Assembly: GCA_015494845.1 (NCBI GenBank)
Contig: WGAL01000270.1
Location: forward strand, 1 to 7,813
Source of the DNA: Melioribacteraceae bacterium
GTDB lineage: Bacteria > Bacteroidota > Ignavibacteria > Ignavibacteriales > Melioribacteraceae
DNA: 7,813 nt
Direction: 5' to 3'
Part shown: piece by piece, positions 1 through 7,309 of the stretch
Numbering within the stretch: the stretch's first letter is position 1
Layout: each line of letters opens with the position of its first letter
Made by a program: the position numbers and the translations under genes
The notes under the pieces: model-generated
What the model was told of the DNA's origin: nothing
What the model saw: only the letters and a program-made list of their open reading frames with translations
Databases searched by the model: none

Positions 1-1375
1 TCGTACATCTTTGCGCAGAACGGTCAATTCAATTGGGTTTCCCTTGCAGGCGGTAGTACCTCGGATTACGGGTACGACGCATTTGTTGATGATGCAGGGA
101 ACATCTATGTAACCGGAAAATTTAAGAGCGACCCTATGGATTTTGGCAATGGAATCCAAATTTCCACTCGCGGTAATTATGATATTTATGTTGCCAAATA
201 TTCTCCTGAAGGGATTGCTCAATGGGCAGTTGATGCCGGAAGCGCCGGTTCTGCAAGTCCGGACGAAGGCGATGCAATTACTGTTGATGCGAACGGTAAT
301 ATTTATGTGACCGGAGCATTTTTCGGAACGGCTTATTTTACCGATACCGACTCGCTTGTAAGCACAGGGAATTTTGACGTTTTTATTGCAAAATATGATA
401 ATGACGGAAATTTCCAATGGGTAAAACAAGCATATTCCGTATCCGGAACGCAAGATAAAGGCACCGGAATTGTAACCGACGCTGACGGAAACGTTTACGT
501 TACCGGATATTTCGGTGATAACGAGGCCGATACTCTTATTTATGAAGGTCATGAACTTTATACGACCGGAGGCGACAGAGATGTTTTTGTTTTGAAAATC
601 GACGGCGACGGAAATTATGTTTGGGCTGTAAGCGCCGGCGGAGCTTCAAACGATGAAGCAAAAGCAATTGATCGTGATGAAGACGGTAATATTTATATAA
701 CCGGGCATTATGATGATACCACGGCATATTTTGGAACATATGAATTACCAAATGTCGATGATAACGAGATTTTCGTTGCTAAAATAAATGCTGCTGATGG
801 AACATTTATGTGGGCTGATGGAATAACAGGTCAAGGGAAAGATGGCGCATATGATATTTATGTTACAAAAGGCGACGAGGGGCCTGATGACGGAGTGGTT
901 TTAGTAACTGGATATTTTAATGATGACCTTGAATTTGCAGGACAAACGGTTACTTCTGCTGGCGATGATGATATTTATTTCTTGGGAACTGATTTAAACG
1001 GCAATTCTTTAGGAATATTTTCTGTCGGCGGCGAGGGCGAAGATAAAGGATATGCGATTACTCTTGACGGTGATATGCTTTATATAGGTGGTTATACAAA
1101 GAGTGATTTTGTTGTAGGAGAAGATACGGTGACAAATTACGGCGGTAAAGACGCAATCTTGATTGCTTTCAACGGGCCTCAAGGAACTTTTAAATATGTT
1201 AAAAATTATGGTGGAAACTCTTACGATTACTTGACTTCCTTAAATAAAGATGCTAACGGAAATTTATATTTAAGTGGGTATGTAAAAAGTAACCCTGCTT
1301 ATTTTGACCCGGAACAAGTAAGTCCAAGTGGAAGTTACGACCTTTGGGTTGGAAGAATGAATTACAGTGGCCGTG
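1..1375 (+). repeat. Seven tandem beta-propeller (SBBP-type) repeats in the coding sequence
   Basis: The core motif, for example DANGNIYVTG, recurs with its first Asp codon at about 88, 286, 478, 676, 886, 1066 and 1249, a spacing of 180-210 bases (60-70 residues). Each repeat also carries a downstream D-[IVL]-[FYW]-[VI]-[AG]-K/R-like strand (for example DIYVAKYSPEG, DVFIAKYDNDG) and then a W followed by a G-rich turn. Repeats 5 and 6 are the most divergent (DDGVVLVTG, LDGDMLYIGG). SBBP repeats form beta-propeller blades; seven blades would close one propeller, but more may lie upstream of the window. Confidence 0.85.
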
Positions 1376-3678
1376 TTCACGGTGTATTTTTCTCCGAATA
1401 TATTGAAGGTAGCAGTTACAACAAAGCTCTTGAAATATATAACGGAACCGGAGCTCCGTTAGATATGTCCAACTTTATTATTAAATCCGGTTACAATGGG
1501 AACGGTTGGAACGATGAAGTATATACATTCCCTGAAGGAACAGTAATCGATGCAGGCGATGTATGGGTAATTGCTAATAATCAAGCAGACTCGGTAATTC
1601 TTGCGGTTGCCGACCAAGCATTACCTTATGATACACTTGGTTATGTAATGGCGTTTAACGGCGATGATGCTCGCGGATTGTTCCAAATTTGCGATGGAGA
1701 TACTGTTTTGCTGGATGTAATTGGCGTTCCGGATGAAGATCCCGGCTCCGGTTGGGATGTTGCCGGCGTTACCAATGCAACAAAAGATCATACCTTGGTA
1801 AGAAAACCTGGTATTTATGATGGAACCGACGATTGGGCGGAATCCGCAGGTACTGATGCTGATAACAGTCAATGGATTGTTTACGATAAGGATACTTTCC
1901 AATATCTTGGTTATCATAACCCAGAAGTAACGTCCGGCGTAAACGTTACTTTCCAAGTTGATATGAGTATCCAACAACAAATGGGCAACTTTGACCCTGC
2001 TACGCAAACAGTTTCTATCCCCGGTTCGTTTAACGGTTGGGATACCGGAGCTAATTTGTTGAGCGACGACGATGGCGATTTGGTTTATACAACCACATTA
2101 ACGCTTGACCCGAATACAACTTATGAATACAAATACTTTGCAGGCGGACAATGGGAATCGATTGATAATCGTTCGGTAACTACCGGCGAAGATGACATGG
2201 TACTTGATGTTGTTTATTTCAATAATCAAGATGTTGTTCCTTCCGGAGATGCTTCGGTTACGTTTGAAGTTGATATGCGTCTGCCAATGAGACAAGGAAG
2301 CTTAAACCCTGGACAACAAGTATTTGTTGCCGGTAGCTTTAACGGTTGGAGTACGGCCGGTGATGAAATGACCGACGACGACGGTGACTCAACTTACACA
2401 GTTGTGGTCGATAATTTGCAATCTGGAGAGGATTTGCAATTTAAATTCATCTATTATAAGAGCGACGGCTCGGTTGAATGGGAAGGTATTGATAACAGAC
2501 ACTTTACACCGGCTCCCGGTGATACAAACCATTACTTCGCATTCTGGAATGATATTGACCCGGATGTTCAATTTGCTGATGGAGATATCACATTTAATGT
2601 TGATATGAGCGTAATGAGCGAAGTCGGCATTTTCGACAACGCACAAGATACAATGATGGTTCGCGGTTCATTCAACGGTTGGGGCGATCAAGACGTAATG
2701 GATCAAGACCCGCTTTCAGCTGATTTCTATTTCAAAACTATTGCGTTCGAGCAACAACCTGTTGGAATGGATCTGGCGTATAAATTCTTTGTTAAGAACC
2801 ACGATGAAAATTCGATGTGGACTGACGGTTGGGAAAGACCGTTTAGCCAAGGCGGCGGTAACCGTAACGTTGCTTTCGAAGGTGAAACAGGTCAACAGGT
2901 TGACCCTGTTTATTACGATGACGTAAATCCTGATTGGGTAATTGAAGCCGGTCAATCGGTTCAAATTACTTTCCAAGTAGATATGACCGATGCAGCTGAC
3001 CCGAATATTCAAGTACCAACATTTAATCCGGCAACAGATACTGTTTGGTGGATTGCGGAACAACCTTCGTTTGTTTATTCTCAAGGTTGGATGGATACCG
3101 ACAATATGCGCGTATTGATGCTTACGGACGACGACGGCGATATGGTTTATACCGGAACGCTTACGGTTAACGGTCCGGCATGGAACGGATTTGAATATCG
3201 CTATGCATTTACGCACGATGGCGGTTCATTTACACACGAGCCTGCCGGATTTGCTGATTTTGCATACAGAGTTCGCTACATTGCAATGACCGGGGCGCGT
3301 CAATTTGTACAGCCTTACACTGCGCCGCAAGACCATTGGACTCCGCAAGAAGATAAATCTGACCAATGGGAAGACGGTCCTGTTGTAGGTGTTGACGGCG
3401 AAGGCAATGTTGTTCACAAATTCGAATTGCAGCAAAACTACCCGAACCCGTTCAACCCGACAACTACAATTAAATTCTCGATTCCGAAGAGCGGAGTTGT
3501 TACTCTTAAAGTATTTAACTTGCTTGGACAAGAAGTGGCAACTTTGATTAACGAAGAAATGAATGCCGGTTCTTACAAAGTTAATTTCGACGCTTCTAAA
3601 CTCGGCAGCGGCGTTTATTTCTACAAATTACAAACCGGAAATCATTCGGCAACAAGAAAAATGTTGCTCCTCAAATAA
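1..3678 (+). CDS. Large modular secreted protein with beta-propeller repeats, lamin-tail domain, FNGW modules and T9SS sorting domain (5' partial)
   Basis: The frame is open from base 1, so the gene starts left of the window and 1225 residues are visible. The ATG at 136 is internal: the bases before it already encode one propeller repeat. In order it holds seven SBBP-type repeats (about nt 1-1375, motif D-x-x-GN-[IVL]-Y-[VIL]-[TS]-G), a lamin-tail-like domain (about 1381-1920, beginning GVFFSEYIEGSSYNKALEIYN-like), four beta-sandwich modules opening with [VI]TF-x-VDM (from about 1942, 2257, 2587 and 2965), and a type A T9SS sorting domain (3421-3675). Such proteins are exported by Sec, cross the outer membrane through T9SS, and are anchored or released after the C-terminal domain is removed. 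Substrate and role are unknown. The GSFNGW modules suggest, but do not prove, carbohydrate binding. No catalytic domain is seen. The acidic, Asp- and Gly-rich composition would fit calcium-stabilised extracellular folds (inference). Confidence 0.93.
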   Translation, partial: SYIFAQNGQFNWVSLAGGSTSDYGYDAFVDDAGNIYVTGKFKSDPMDFGNGIQISTRGNYDIYVAKYSPEGIAQWAVDAGSAGSASPDEGDAITVDANGNIYVTGAFFGTAYFTDTDSLVSTGNFDVFIAKYDNDGNFQWVKQAYSVSGTQDKGTGIVTDADGNVYVTGYFGDNEADTLIYEGHELYTTGGDRDVFVLKIDGDGNYVWAVSAGGASNDEAKAIDRDEDGNIYITGHYDDTTAYFGTYELPNVDDNEIFVAKINAADGTFMWADGITGQGKDGAYDIYVTKGDEGPDDGVVLVTGYFNDDLEFAGQTVTSAGDDDIYFLGTDLNGNSLGIFSVGGEGEDKGYAITLDGDMLYIGGYTKSDFVVGEDTVTNYGGKDAILIAFNGPQGTFKYVKNYGGNSYDYLTSLNKDANGNLYLSGYVKSNPAYFDPEQVSPSGSYDLWVGRMNYSGRVHGVFFSEYIEGSSYNKALEIYNGTGAPLDMSNFIIKSGYNGNGWNDEVYTFPEGTVIDAGDVWVIANNQADSVILAVADQALPYDTLGYVMAFNGDDARGLFQICDGDTVLLDVIGVPDEDPGSGWDVAGVTNATKDHTLVRKPGIYDGTDDWAESAGTDADNSQWIVYDKDTFQYLGYHNPEVTSGVNVTFQVDMSIQQQMGNFDPATQTVSIPGSFNGWDTGANLLSDDDGDLVYTTTLTLDPNTTYEYKYFAGGQWESIDNRSVTTGEDDMVLDVVYFNNQDVVPSGDASVTFEVDMRLPMRQGSLNPGQQVFVAGSFNGWSTAGDEMTDDDGDSTYTVVVDNLQSGEDLQFKFIYYKSDGSVEWEGIDNRHFTPAPGDTNHYFAFWNDIDPDVQFADGDITFNVDMSVMSEVGIFDNAQDTMMVRGSFNGWGDQDVMDQDPLSADFYFKTIAFEQQPVGMDLAYKFFVKNHDENSMWTDGWERPFSQGGGNRNVAFEGETGQQVDPVYYDDVNPDWVIEAGQSVQITFQVDMTDAADPNIQVPTFNPATDTVWWIAEQPSFVYSQGWMDTDNMRVLMLTDDDGDMVYTGTLTVNGPAWNGFEYRYAFTHDGGSFTHEPAGFADFAYRVRYIAMTGARQFVQPYTAPQDHWTPQEDKSDQWEDGPVVGVDGEGNVVHKFELQQNYPNPFNPTTTIKFSIPKSGVVTLKVFNLLGQEVATLINEEMNAGSYKVNFDASKLGSGVYFYKLQTGNHSATRKMLLLK
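1381..1920 (+). other. Lamin-tail-like domain (LTD) within the T9SS protein
   Basis: The segment starts with a hydrophobic strand, then SEYIEGSSYNKALEIYNGTG, followed by PLDMSNFIIKS, a VIDAGDVWVIAN stretch and a GDD-x-RGLFQICDGDTVLLDVIG stretch. The order 'sEyiEGss.NKalEiyN ... l.gy.l ... i.pg.v.vi.n ... fnGdDa..L' is the recognisable signature of bacterial lamin-tail domains in secreted proteins and nucleases. The domain has an immunoglobulin-like fold and is thought to be a binding or attachment module. No nuclease domain accompanies it in the visible part. Confidence 0.75.
1942..3300 (+). repeat. Four tandem beta-sandwich modules, three with a GSFNGW motif
   Basis: Modules begin at about 1942 (VTFQVDMSIQQQ), 2257 (VTFEVDMRLPM), 2587 (ITFNVDMSVMSE) and 2965 (ITFQVDMTDAAD). 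The first three continue with a short insert, then [VA]-x-GSFNGW, then D-DDGD or a related acidic turn, an aromatic strand with Y-[KE]-[FY]-K-[FY], and a W-E-x-IDNR or W-ERPF-like ending. This resembles the E-set domain linked to glycogen/starch binding (CBM48/CBM20-like). The fourth module keeps the VDM opening and the TDDDGDMVYTGTL strand but has WWIAEQPSFVYSQGW where GSFNGW should be. Ligand binding is inferred from family resemblance only. Confidence 0.75.
3421..3675 (+). other. Type IX secretion system type A C-terminal sorting domain
   Basis: The last 85 residues begin FELQQNYPNPFNPTTTIKF, continue with a VTLKVFNLLGQEVATL strand pair and a GSYKVNFDASKLGSGVYFYKL segment, and end RKMLLLK. 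These are the known blocks of the type A sorting domain recognised by the T9SS outer-membrane machinery, and the domain is normally cleaved after transport. The YPNPFNP variant points to Ignavibacteria or a close FCB relative more than to classical Bacteroidales. Its presence means the host should have a T9SS elsewhere in the genome. Confidence 0.95.
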
Positions 3679-3691
3679 TTTCATCCCTAAA

Positions 3692-3726
3692 AGAGCCGCT
3701 TCGTAATGAGGCGGCTCTGTTTTTTT
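3692..3726 (+). terminator. Strong intrinsic (rho-independent) terminator
   Basis: An inverted repeat starts 13 bases after the TAA of the T9SS gene. The left arm AGAGCCGCTTC (3692-3702) pairs with GAGGCGGCTCT (3708-3718) around a GTAAT loop. This gives an 11-bp stem with one T-G wobble, including 8 perfect G+C-rich outer pairs. Seven T residues follow at 3720-3726, after one G. It should end transcription of the upstream gene. The next start codon is only 16 bases beyond the T-tract. Confidence 0.92.
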
Positions 3727-3731
3727 ATTTG

Positions 3732-3737
3732 AAAGGA
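3732..3737 (+). promoter_or_regulatory. Ribosome binding site of the iron-sulfur protein gene
   Basis: AAAGGA lies 5 bases before the ATG at 3743 and supports that start. It sits directly after the terminator T-tract, so the untranslated leader between terminator and start is very short. Confidence 0.6.
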
Positions 3738-3742
3738 AAGTT

Positions 3743-5737
3743 ATGCAAAAGTTTAAGTTTAAGAAACGTTTCAGATATACAAATACACTCAGAATAGGAT
3801 TTCAAAGTATTATTCTCTTATTACTTGTTTATGTAGCCATCCGACCTTTTTTTGACTCCAATTATATTGCTGATTTTGAAGCTTATTGTCCGTTCGGAGG
3901 TTTGTCTGCACTAATGAGTAAATTGCATTTGGGCAGTTTATCTTGCCAAATGGGCGAAACACAAATATTTCTCGGTGTAACTTTGCTTATTGGCGCGTTA
4001 TTATTCGGAAAACTTTTCTGCAGTTACATTTGTCCGATTGGCGCGGTTACTGAATGGCTCGGAAAGATAGGCGCTAAATATAATTTGCGAATGGATATGC
4101 CGAAAATTGCCGACAGGGGACTGAGAATTTTTAAATACGCGCTTTTGTTTATTTCCATTTACATTACGATGAACACAAGCGAATTGTTTTGCAAGGAGTT
4201 TGACCCGTATTATGCGGTAGTTACAGGGTTTTCGAGCCGCGACATAGTTCTCTGGTTTGCGCTTCCGGCATTAATAATTACTGTTCTCGGTGCAATATTT
4301 TTCAGATTGTTTTGGTGTAAATATCTTTGTCCGCTTGGCGCGATTGCGAACATTTTTAATAATTTTATCCCAACTTTGGGAGTGATTGTAACTTTTATTA
4401 TTGCACGGATTATCGGAGTAGATTTAAGTTGGATTTGGTTGCTCGGCGCGTTGGTTGTTGTCGGAGCGTTTACGGAAATCGGTTTTATGCGAAGTTTTGG
4501 CGTTAATTTTACTAAGATTAAGAGAAATCCGACTTCTTGCACGATGTGCGGACTTTGCGATGACAAATGTCCTGAGGGAATTACGGTATCGCAATACGAA
4601 ACTGTTGACCACGTTGATTGTCATTTGTGTACGGATTGCGTTTACGCTTGTCCTATTAAAAACACTTTGAATATTAACGGAAAACCGACGACAAAATATT
4701 TAATGCCGATTGCAACCGTTGTTTTGATTGCTTTGAGTTTAGCGTTTTCCGGAAATTTTGAATTGGCAACGCTTTCTGAACGATGGGGGAATTTCGAGAA
4801 GTTTAATTCTCAAGACAAAATAAAAGTTTATGAACAAACCAATCTCGCTTCAGTTAAATGTTTTGGAAGCGCAACGGCGTTCAAGAACCAAATTTCCCGT
4901 ATTAAAGGAATTTACGGACTCGACGCATACGCGACTTCCCACACGGTCGATATTTATTACAATCCGGAACAGATTACAGAAAAACAAATCAAGCGCGCTA
5001 TTTTTAAGCCTGTTAAAATGAAATTGCGCTACTTGCCAAAAGATTTTTCCGATTCATTAAATGTCGCGCTTTTCAGAGTTGAAAAAATATTCGACAGAAC
5101 CGAAGAAACGAATCTTGCATATGCAATTAGAAAGGTTGAAGGCGTTTACGGAATAGCGACGCAATTCGGCGAGCCGGTGAAAGTTTTTGTGTATTACGAC
5201 GCAAAGAAAACCACGCCGGAAGAAATTCAAAAAGCAATGCGCGCGAAAGAACTTGAATTGAAATACTCGAACGGCAAAACGGTAACGAAAGAAATCGATT
5301 TTGATGTTTACGATGAATACGAAACGCTTGGAAAAATTTCGGTTCGACAATTTAATCGCGAAATGTTTTCTCCGTATTCGAGAACTTTCAATCATTACAG
5401 AAAATACAAACCCGAGCAACTTGAAATTTTGGTTTATTCGTTCCCGGAAGGCGCATCCAGTTTATCGAGGAAAATTCCGTATTTAGTAAGCCATTTATCA
5501 AACAATAAAGGTATTGTTAGATTTTCTACGCGATACACGGACAAGCCGGTTGCAATGGTTTATTTCGACCCGAAGAAAACAACGCTTGAAGAAGTCAAGA
5601 AAACGATTTCAGCGGAAAAATTAAAAGTTCATTTTCGCGACGGTTCCGTAAAAGAAGTCGAAAATCCGTTTAAGTCAAAACCGGACGGCGAAGTAATTCA
5701 AGCTGCGGAAGTTAAAAAATATCTTTCTCAATTCTGA
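3743..5737 (+). CDS. Membrane 4Fe-4S ferredoxin protein (NapH/NosR/CcoG-like) with three C-terminal HMA-like domains
   Basis: This 664-residue protein probably moves electrons across the inner membrane. Seven hydrophobic helices are visible at about residues 18-35, 74-92, 129-146, 167-188, 209-226, 228-248 and 319-336. After helices 2 and 4 come C93-SYI-C97-P and C192-KYL-C196-P, the paired CxxxCP motifs of the NapH/NosR/CcoG group. Two ferredoxin clusters follow helix 6: C266/C269/C272/C276 and C293/C296/C299/C303, each ending CP. With a cytoplasmic N-terminus, all these clusters face the cytoplasm. C49 (in YCPFG), C68 and C150 then face the periplasm, as does the 328-residue tail, which contains three beta-alpha-beta HMA-like units. 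NapH-type proteins lack this tail, so the protein is not simply NapH. It heads an operon with an ABC transporter 11 bases downstream. Electron donor, acceptor and metal are unknown. The start is supported by AAAGGA at 3732-3737. Confidence 0.88.
   Translation: MQKFKFKKRFRYTNTLRIGFQSIILLLLVYVAIRPFFDSNYIADFEAYCPFGGLSALMSKLHLGSLSCQMGETQIFLGVTLLIGALLFGKLFCSYICPIGAVTEWLGKIGAKYNLRMDMPKIADRGLRIFKYALLFISIYITMNTSELFCKEFDPYYAVVTGFSSRDIVLWFALPALIITVLGAIFFRLFWCKYLCPLGAIANIFNNFIPTLGVIVTFIIARIIGVDLSWIWLLGALVVVGAFTEIGFMRSFGVNFTKIKRNPTSCTMCGLCDDKCPEGITVSQYETVDHVDCHLCTDCVYACPIKNTLNINGKPTTKYLMPIATVVLIALSLAFSGNFELATLSERWGNFEKFNSQDKIKVYEQTNLASVKCFGSATAFKNQISRIKGIYGLDAYATSHTVDIYYNPEQITEKQIKRAIFKPVKMKLRYLPKDFSDSLNVALFRVEKIFDRTEETNLAYAIRKVEGVYGIATQFGEPVKVFVYYDAKKTTPEEIQKAMRAKELELKYSNGKTVTKEIDFDVYDEYETLGKISVRQFNREMFSPYSRTFNHYRKYKPEQLEILVYSFPEGASSLSRKIPYLVSHLSNNKGIVRFSTRYTDKPVAMVYFDPKKTTLEEVKKTISAEKLKVHFRDGSVKEVENPFKSKPDGEVIQAAEVKKYLSQF
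4526..4666 (+). other. Tandem 4Fe-4S ferredoxin domain
   Basis: Residues 262-308 contain CTMCGLCDDKCP and CHLCTDCVYACP, two complete CxxCxxCxxxCP cluster-binding motifs 27 residues apart. All eight cysteines are present, so two [4Fe-4S] clusters are expected. The domain lies between helices 6 and 7 and is predicted to be cytoplasmic, where it could accept electrons from a soluble or quinol-linked donor. Confidence 0.93.
4844..5671 (+). repeat. Three divergent HMA-like domains in tandem
   Basis: Units cover about residues 368-430, 439-520 and 556-643. Each has an opening strand, a helix, a [KN]-G-[IV] turn, a strand ending in Y-[YF]-[ND/D]-[PA] and a closing helix: YYNPEQITEKQIKRAI, YYDAKKTTPEEIQKAM and YFDPKKTTLEEVKKTI. 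This is the order of the ferredoxin-like HMA fold used by metal chaperones. The usual CxxC metal site is absent in all three. Unit 1 has a single Cys (C373, in VKCFGSA) and units 2 and 3 have none. They may bind metal differently or serve as protein-protein interaction modules. Confidence 0.7.
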
Positions 5738-5748
5738 TTGGAAATTAG

Positions 5749-6633
5749 ATGGAATACGTTGTTGAAGTAAATAATCTAACGCATTACTACGGCAAAAAAG
5801 TAGTTTACGAAAATCTTAATTTCAAGATTAAGAAGGGAAGCGTTTTCGGTTTGCTCGGTAAAAATGGAACCGGCAAAACCACGACGATTAATATTCTCAA
5901 CGGATTCCTTAAACCGCGCTCCGGCAGGTGCTTGATTTTTGGGGAAGACTCTTACAAACTTCTCCCGGAAACGAAAGCGCGCGTAGGCTTTTTGATTGAA
6001 GGTCACATTCAATATTCGTTTATGAACATTAAGCAAATAGAGAAATTCTACTCGCGATTTTACCCTAATTGGAAAAGCGACGCGTATTGGGAATTGCTTT
6101 CCAAGTTGAAAGTTTTGCCCGATCAACCACTTTCGAAGATGTCGTGCGGACAGCGTTCGCAAGTCGCGCTCGGTTTGTTGCTTGCGCAAGACCCGGATTT
6201 GCTTATTCTCGACGATTATTCCATGGGCTTGGATGCCGGTTACCGCAGATTGTTTTTGGATTATCTGAAAGAATTTGCGAAGGAAAAAGAGAAAACAATA
6301 TTTATTACTTCGCATATTATTCAAGATTTGGAAGATTTCCTTGAAGATTGTGTAATTCTGGATTATAACGGGGTTGTTCTTTCTATGCCGATTAAAGAGT
6401 TCAAGGCGAAATTTAAGCAATACAAATTTAAGTCGCCCACTGAACTTAATCTTGATAAGGACGATGTAATAAAGAATTTCGAGCAAATTAAAAGCGAAGC
6501 TACCGTTTATTCATTTGAAGATAAACAAACTGTGGAGAATTACTTAAAATCCAAAGGAATTGAACCTGTTAATTTCCGCGAAGTGGAAATGGATTTGGAA
6601 GATGCATTTATCGGAATAACCGGAAAATATTGA
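5749..6633 (+). CDS. ABC-2-type transporter ATP-binding protein with degenerate signature motif
   Basis: This 294-residue nucleotide-binding subunit would power the permease encoded next. An aromatic A-loop (Y13/Y14), Walker A GKNGTGKT (37-44), Walker B LLILDD (151-156), D-loop MGLD (159-162) and H-loop His189 are all present. The signature reads MSCGQ (131-135) instead of LSGGQ, and the residue after the Walker B Asp is Asp156 where most ATPases have the catalytic Glu. The Q-loop region (GFLIEGH, 80-86) has no clear Gln. The spacing and the FYPNW segment (104-108) resemble YtrB/NosF-type exporters. About 80 residues after the H-loop form a C-terminal extension. ATP binding is expected; hydrolysis may be slow. 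The start is 11 bases after the previous stop, with weak GGAAA at 5740-5744. Confidence 0.9.
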   Translation: MEYVVEVNNLTHYYGKKVVYENLNFKIKKGSVFGLLGKNGTGKTTTINILNGFLKPRSGRCLIFGEDSYKLLPETKARVGFLIEGHIQYSFMNIKQIEKFYSRFYPNWKSDAYWELLSKLKVLPDQPLSKMSCGQRSQVALGLLLAQDPDLLILDDYSMGLDAGYRRLFLDYLKEFAKEKEKTIFITSHIIQDLEDFLEDCVILDYNGVVLSMPIKEFKAKFKQYKFKSPTELNLDKDDVIKNFEQIKSEATVYSFEDKQTVENYLKSKGIEPVNFREVEMDLEDAFIGITGKY

Positions 6634-6636
6634 GGA
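6632..6636 (+). promoter_or_regulatory. Ribosome binding site of the permease gene, overlapping the ATPase stop codon
   Basis: GAGGA overlaps the TGA stop at 6631-6633 and lies 4 bases before the ATG at 6641. It supports that start and implies that translation of the ATPase and permease is coupled. Confidence 0.65.
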
Positions 6637-6640
6637 AAAG

Positions 6641-7309
6641 ATGTTTATTGCATTATCGTATAAAGAATGGCTTAAAACGCGTTGGTTTTTGCTTGGTTCG
6701 CTTGTTATCGGACTTGCCGCAATACTAACCATTTTGCTGAAGTTAGGCGCATTTTTCGAATTTAATTCCGCCAGCTCGTTTTGGAATTATGTAGTCTTTA
6801 AGGATTATTTATATTACGGAACTTTTAAATTCGTTCCTCTTGTAATCGGGCTTTTAATTGCCGGAGCGCAATTTGTGCCGGAATTTTCTTCCTACCGTTT
6901 GAAATTAACTTTGCATTTGCCTGTAAAAGAAAATTTGCTTTTGTTTTACATGGTTGGATACGGCACGTTCTTCCTCATTATTTTAGATTTGTTTTTTATG
7001 CTTTTGCTCATTTTAATAAGCGCGCATTATTTCCCTTCCGAAATTGTGTGGAGCATGATTTTCACCGTTATTCCGTGGATGTTAGCAGGTTTGGGAGCTT
7101 ATTTTTTCACGTCTGCCGTTTTGATAGAACCGCTTTGGCCACGCAGAGTTTTGCTTGCGCTTTTCGGATACGGCTTTGTTTCCCAACTTTTGTATTCAAT
7201 GGGATATATGGCTTACGTTAAATCGCTCCCTGTTTTTACGGTGCTTGTGGCTTTACAATTTACGTTAATTTTTCTTTCCGGTTTTAGATTTAAGAGAGGC
7301 GCAAGATAA
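6641..7309 (+). CDS. ABC-2-type transporter permease subunit
   Basis: This 222-residue integral membrane protein has six predicted helices at about residues 15-36, 62-79, 103-129, 137-161, 168-193 and 196-215, the normal number for an ABC-2 permease half. A conserved-looking cytoplasmic stretch QFVPEFSSYRLKLTLHLPV (77-95) precedes helix 3 and is the likely contact with the ATPase. The N-terminus is short and basic (KEWLKTR), suggesting it is cytoplasmic. It begins 7 bases after the ATPase stop and ends by overlapping the next start, so it is the partner of the upstream ATPase. No periplasmic binding protein is encoded nearby, which favours export or mechanical work over import. The substrate cannot be read from the sequence. 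Confidence 0.88.
   Translation: MFIALSYKEWLKTRWFLLGSLVIGLAAILTILLKLGAFFEFNSASSFWNYVVFKDYLYYGTFKFVPLVIGLLIAGAQFVPEFSSYRLKLTLHLPVKENLLLFYMVGYGTFFLIILDLFFMLLLILISAHYFPSEIVWSMIFTVIPWMLAGLGAYFFTSAVLIEPLWPRRVLLALFGYGFVSQLLYSMGYMAYVKSLPVFTVLVALQFTLIFLSGFRFKRGAR

Noticed and set aside
136..138. ATG at 136 as the start of the large gene
   Set aside because: The same frame is open back to base 1 and encodes a complete propeller repeat motif (DDAGNIYVTG) before it, so the real start is outside the window.
2716..3216. A 166-codon minus-strand open frame opposite the T9SS protein
   Set aside because: It lies inside a clear domain-bearing gene, and its translation shows no domain, anchor or start context.
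3721..3742. Possible Bacteroidota-type -7 element in TTTTTTATTTG
   Set aside because: It lacks the TAnnTTTG spacing, has no upstream TTTG at the right distance, and is better explained as the terminator T-tract.
3743..5737. Naming the iron-sulfur protein nosR, napH or ccoG
   Set aside because: It shares the CxxxCP and ferredoxin motifs of this group but has a long HMA-like tail, lacks a NosR-like N-terminal FMN domain, and has no nos, nap or cco genes beside it.
5776..6486. A 236-codon open frame on the minus strand opposite the ABC ATPase
   Set aside because: It is a mirror of a well-supported ATPase gene with all its motifs; its own translation is basic and low in recognisable motifs.
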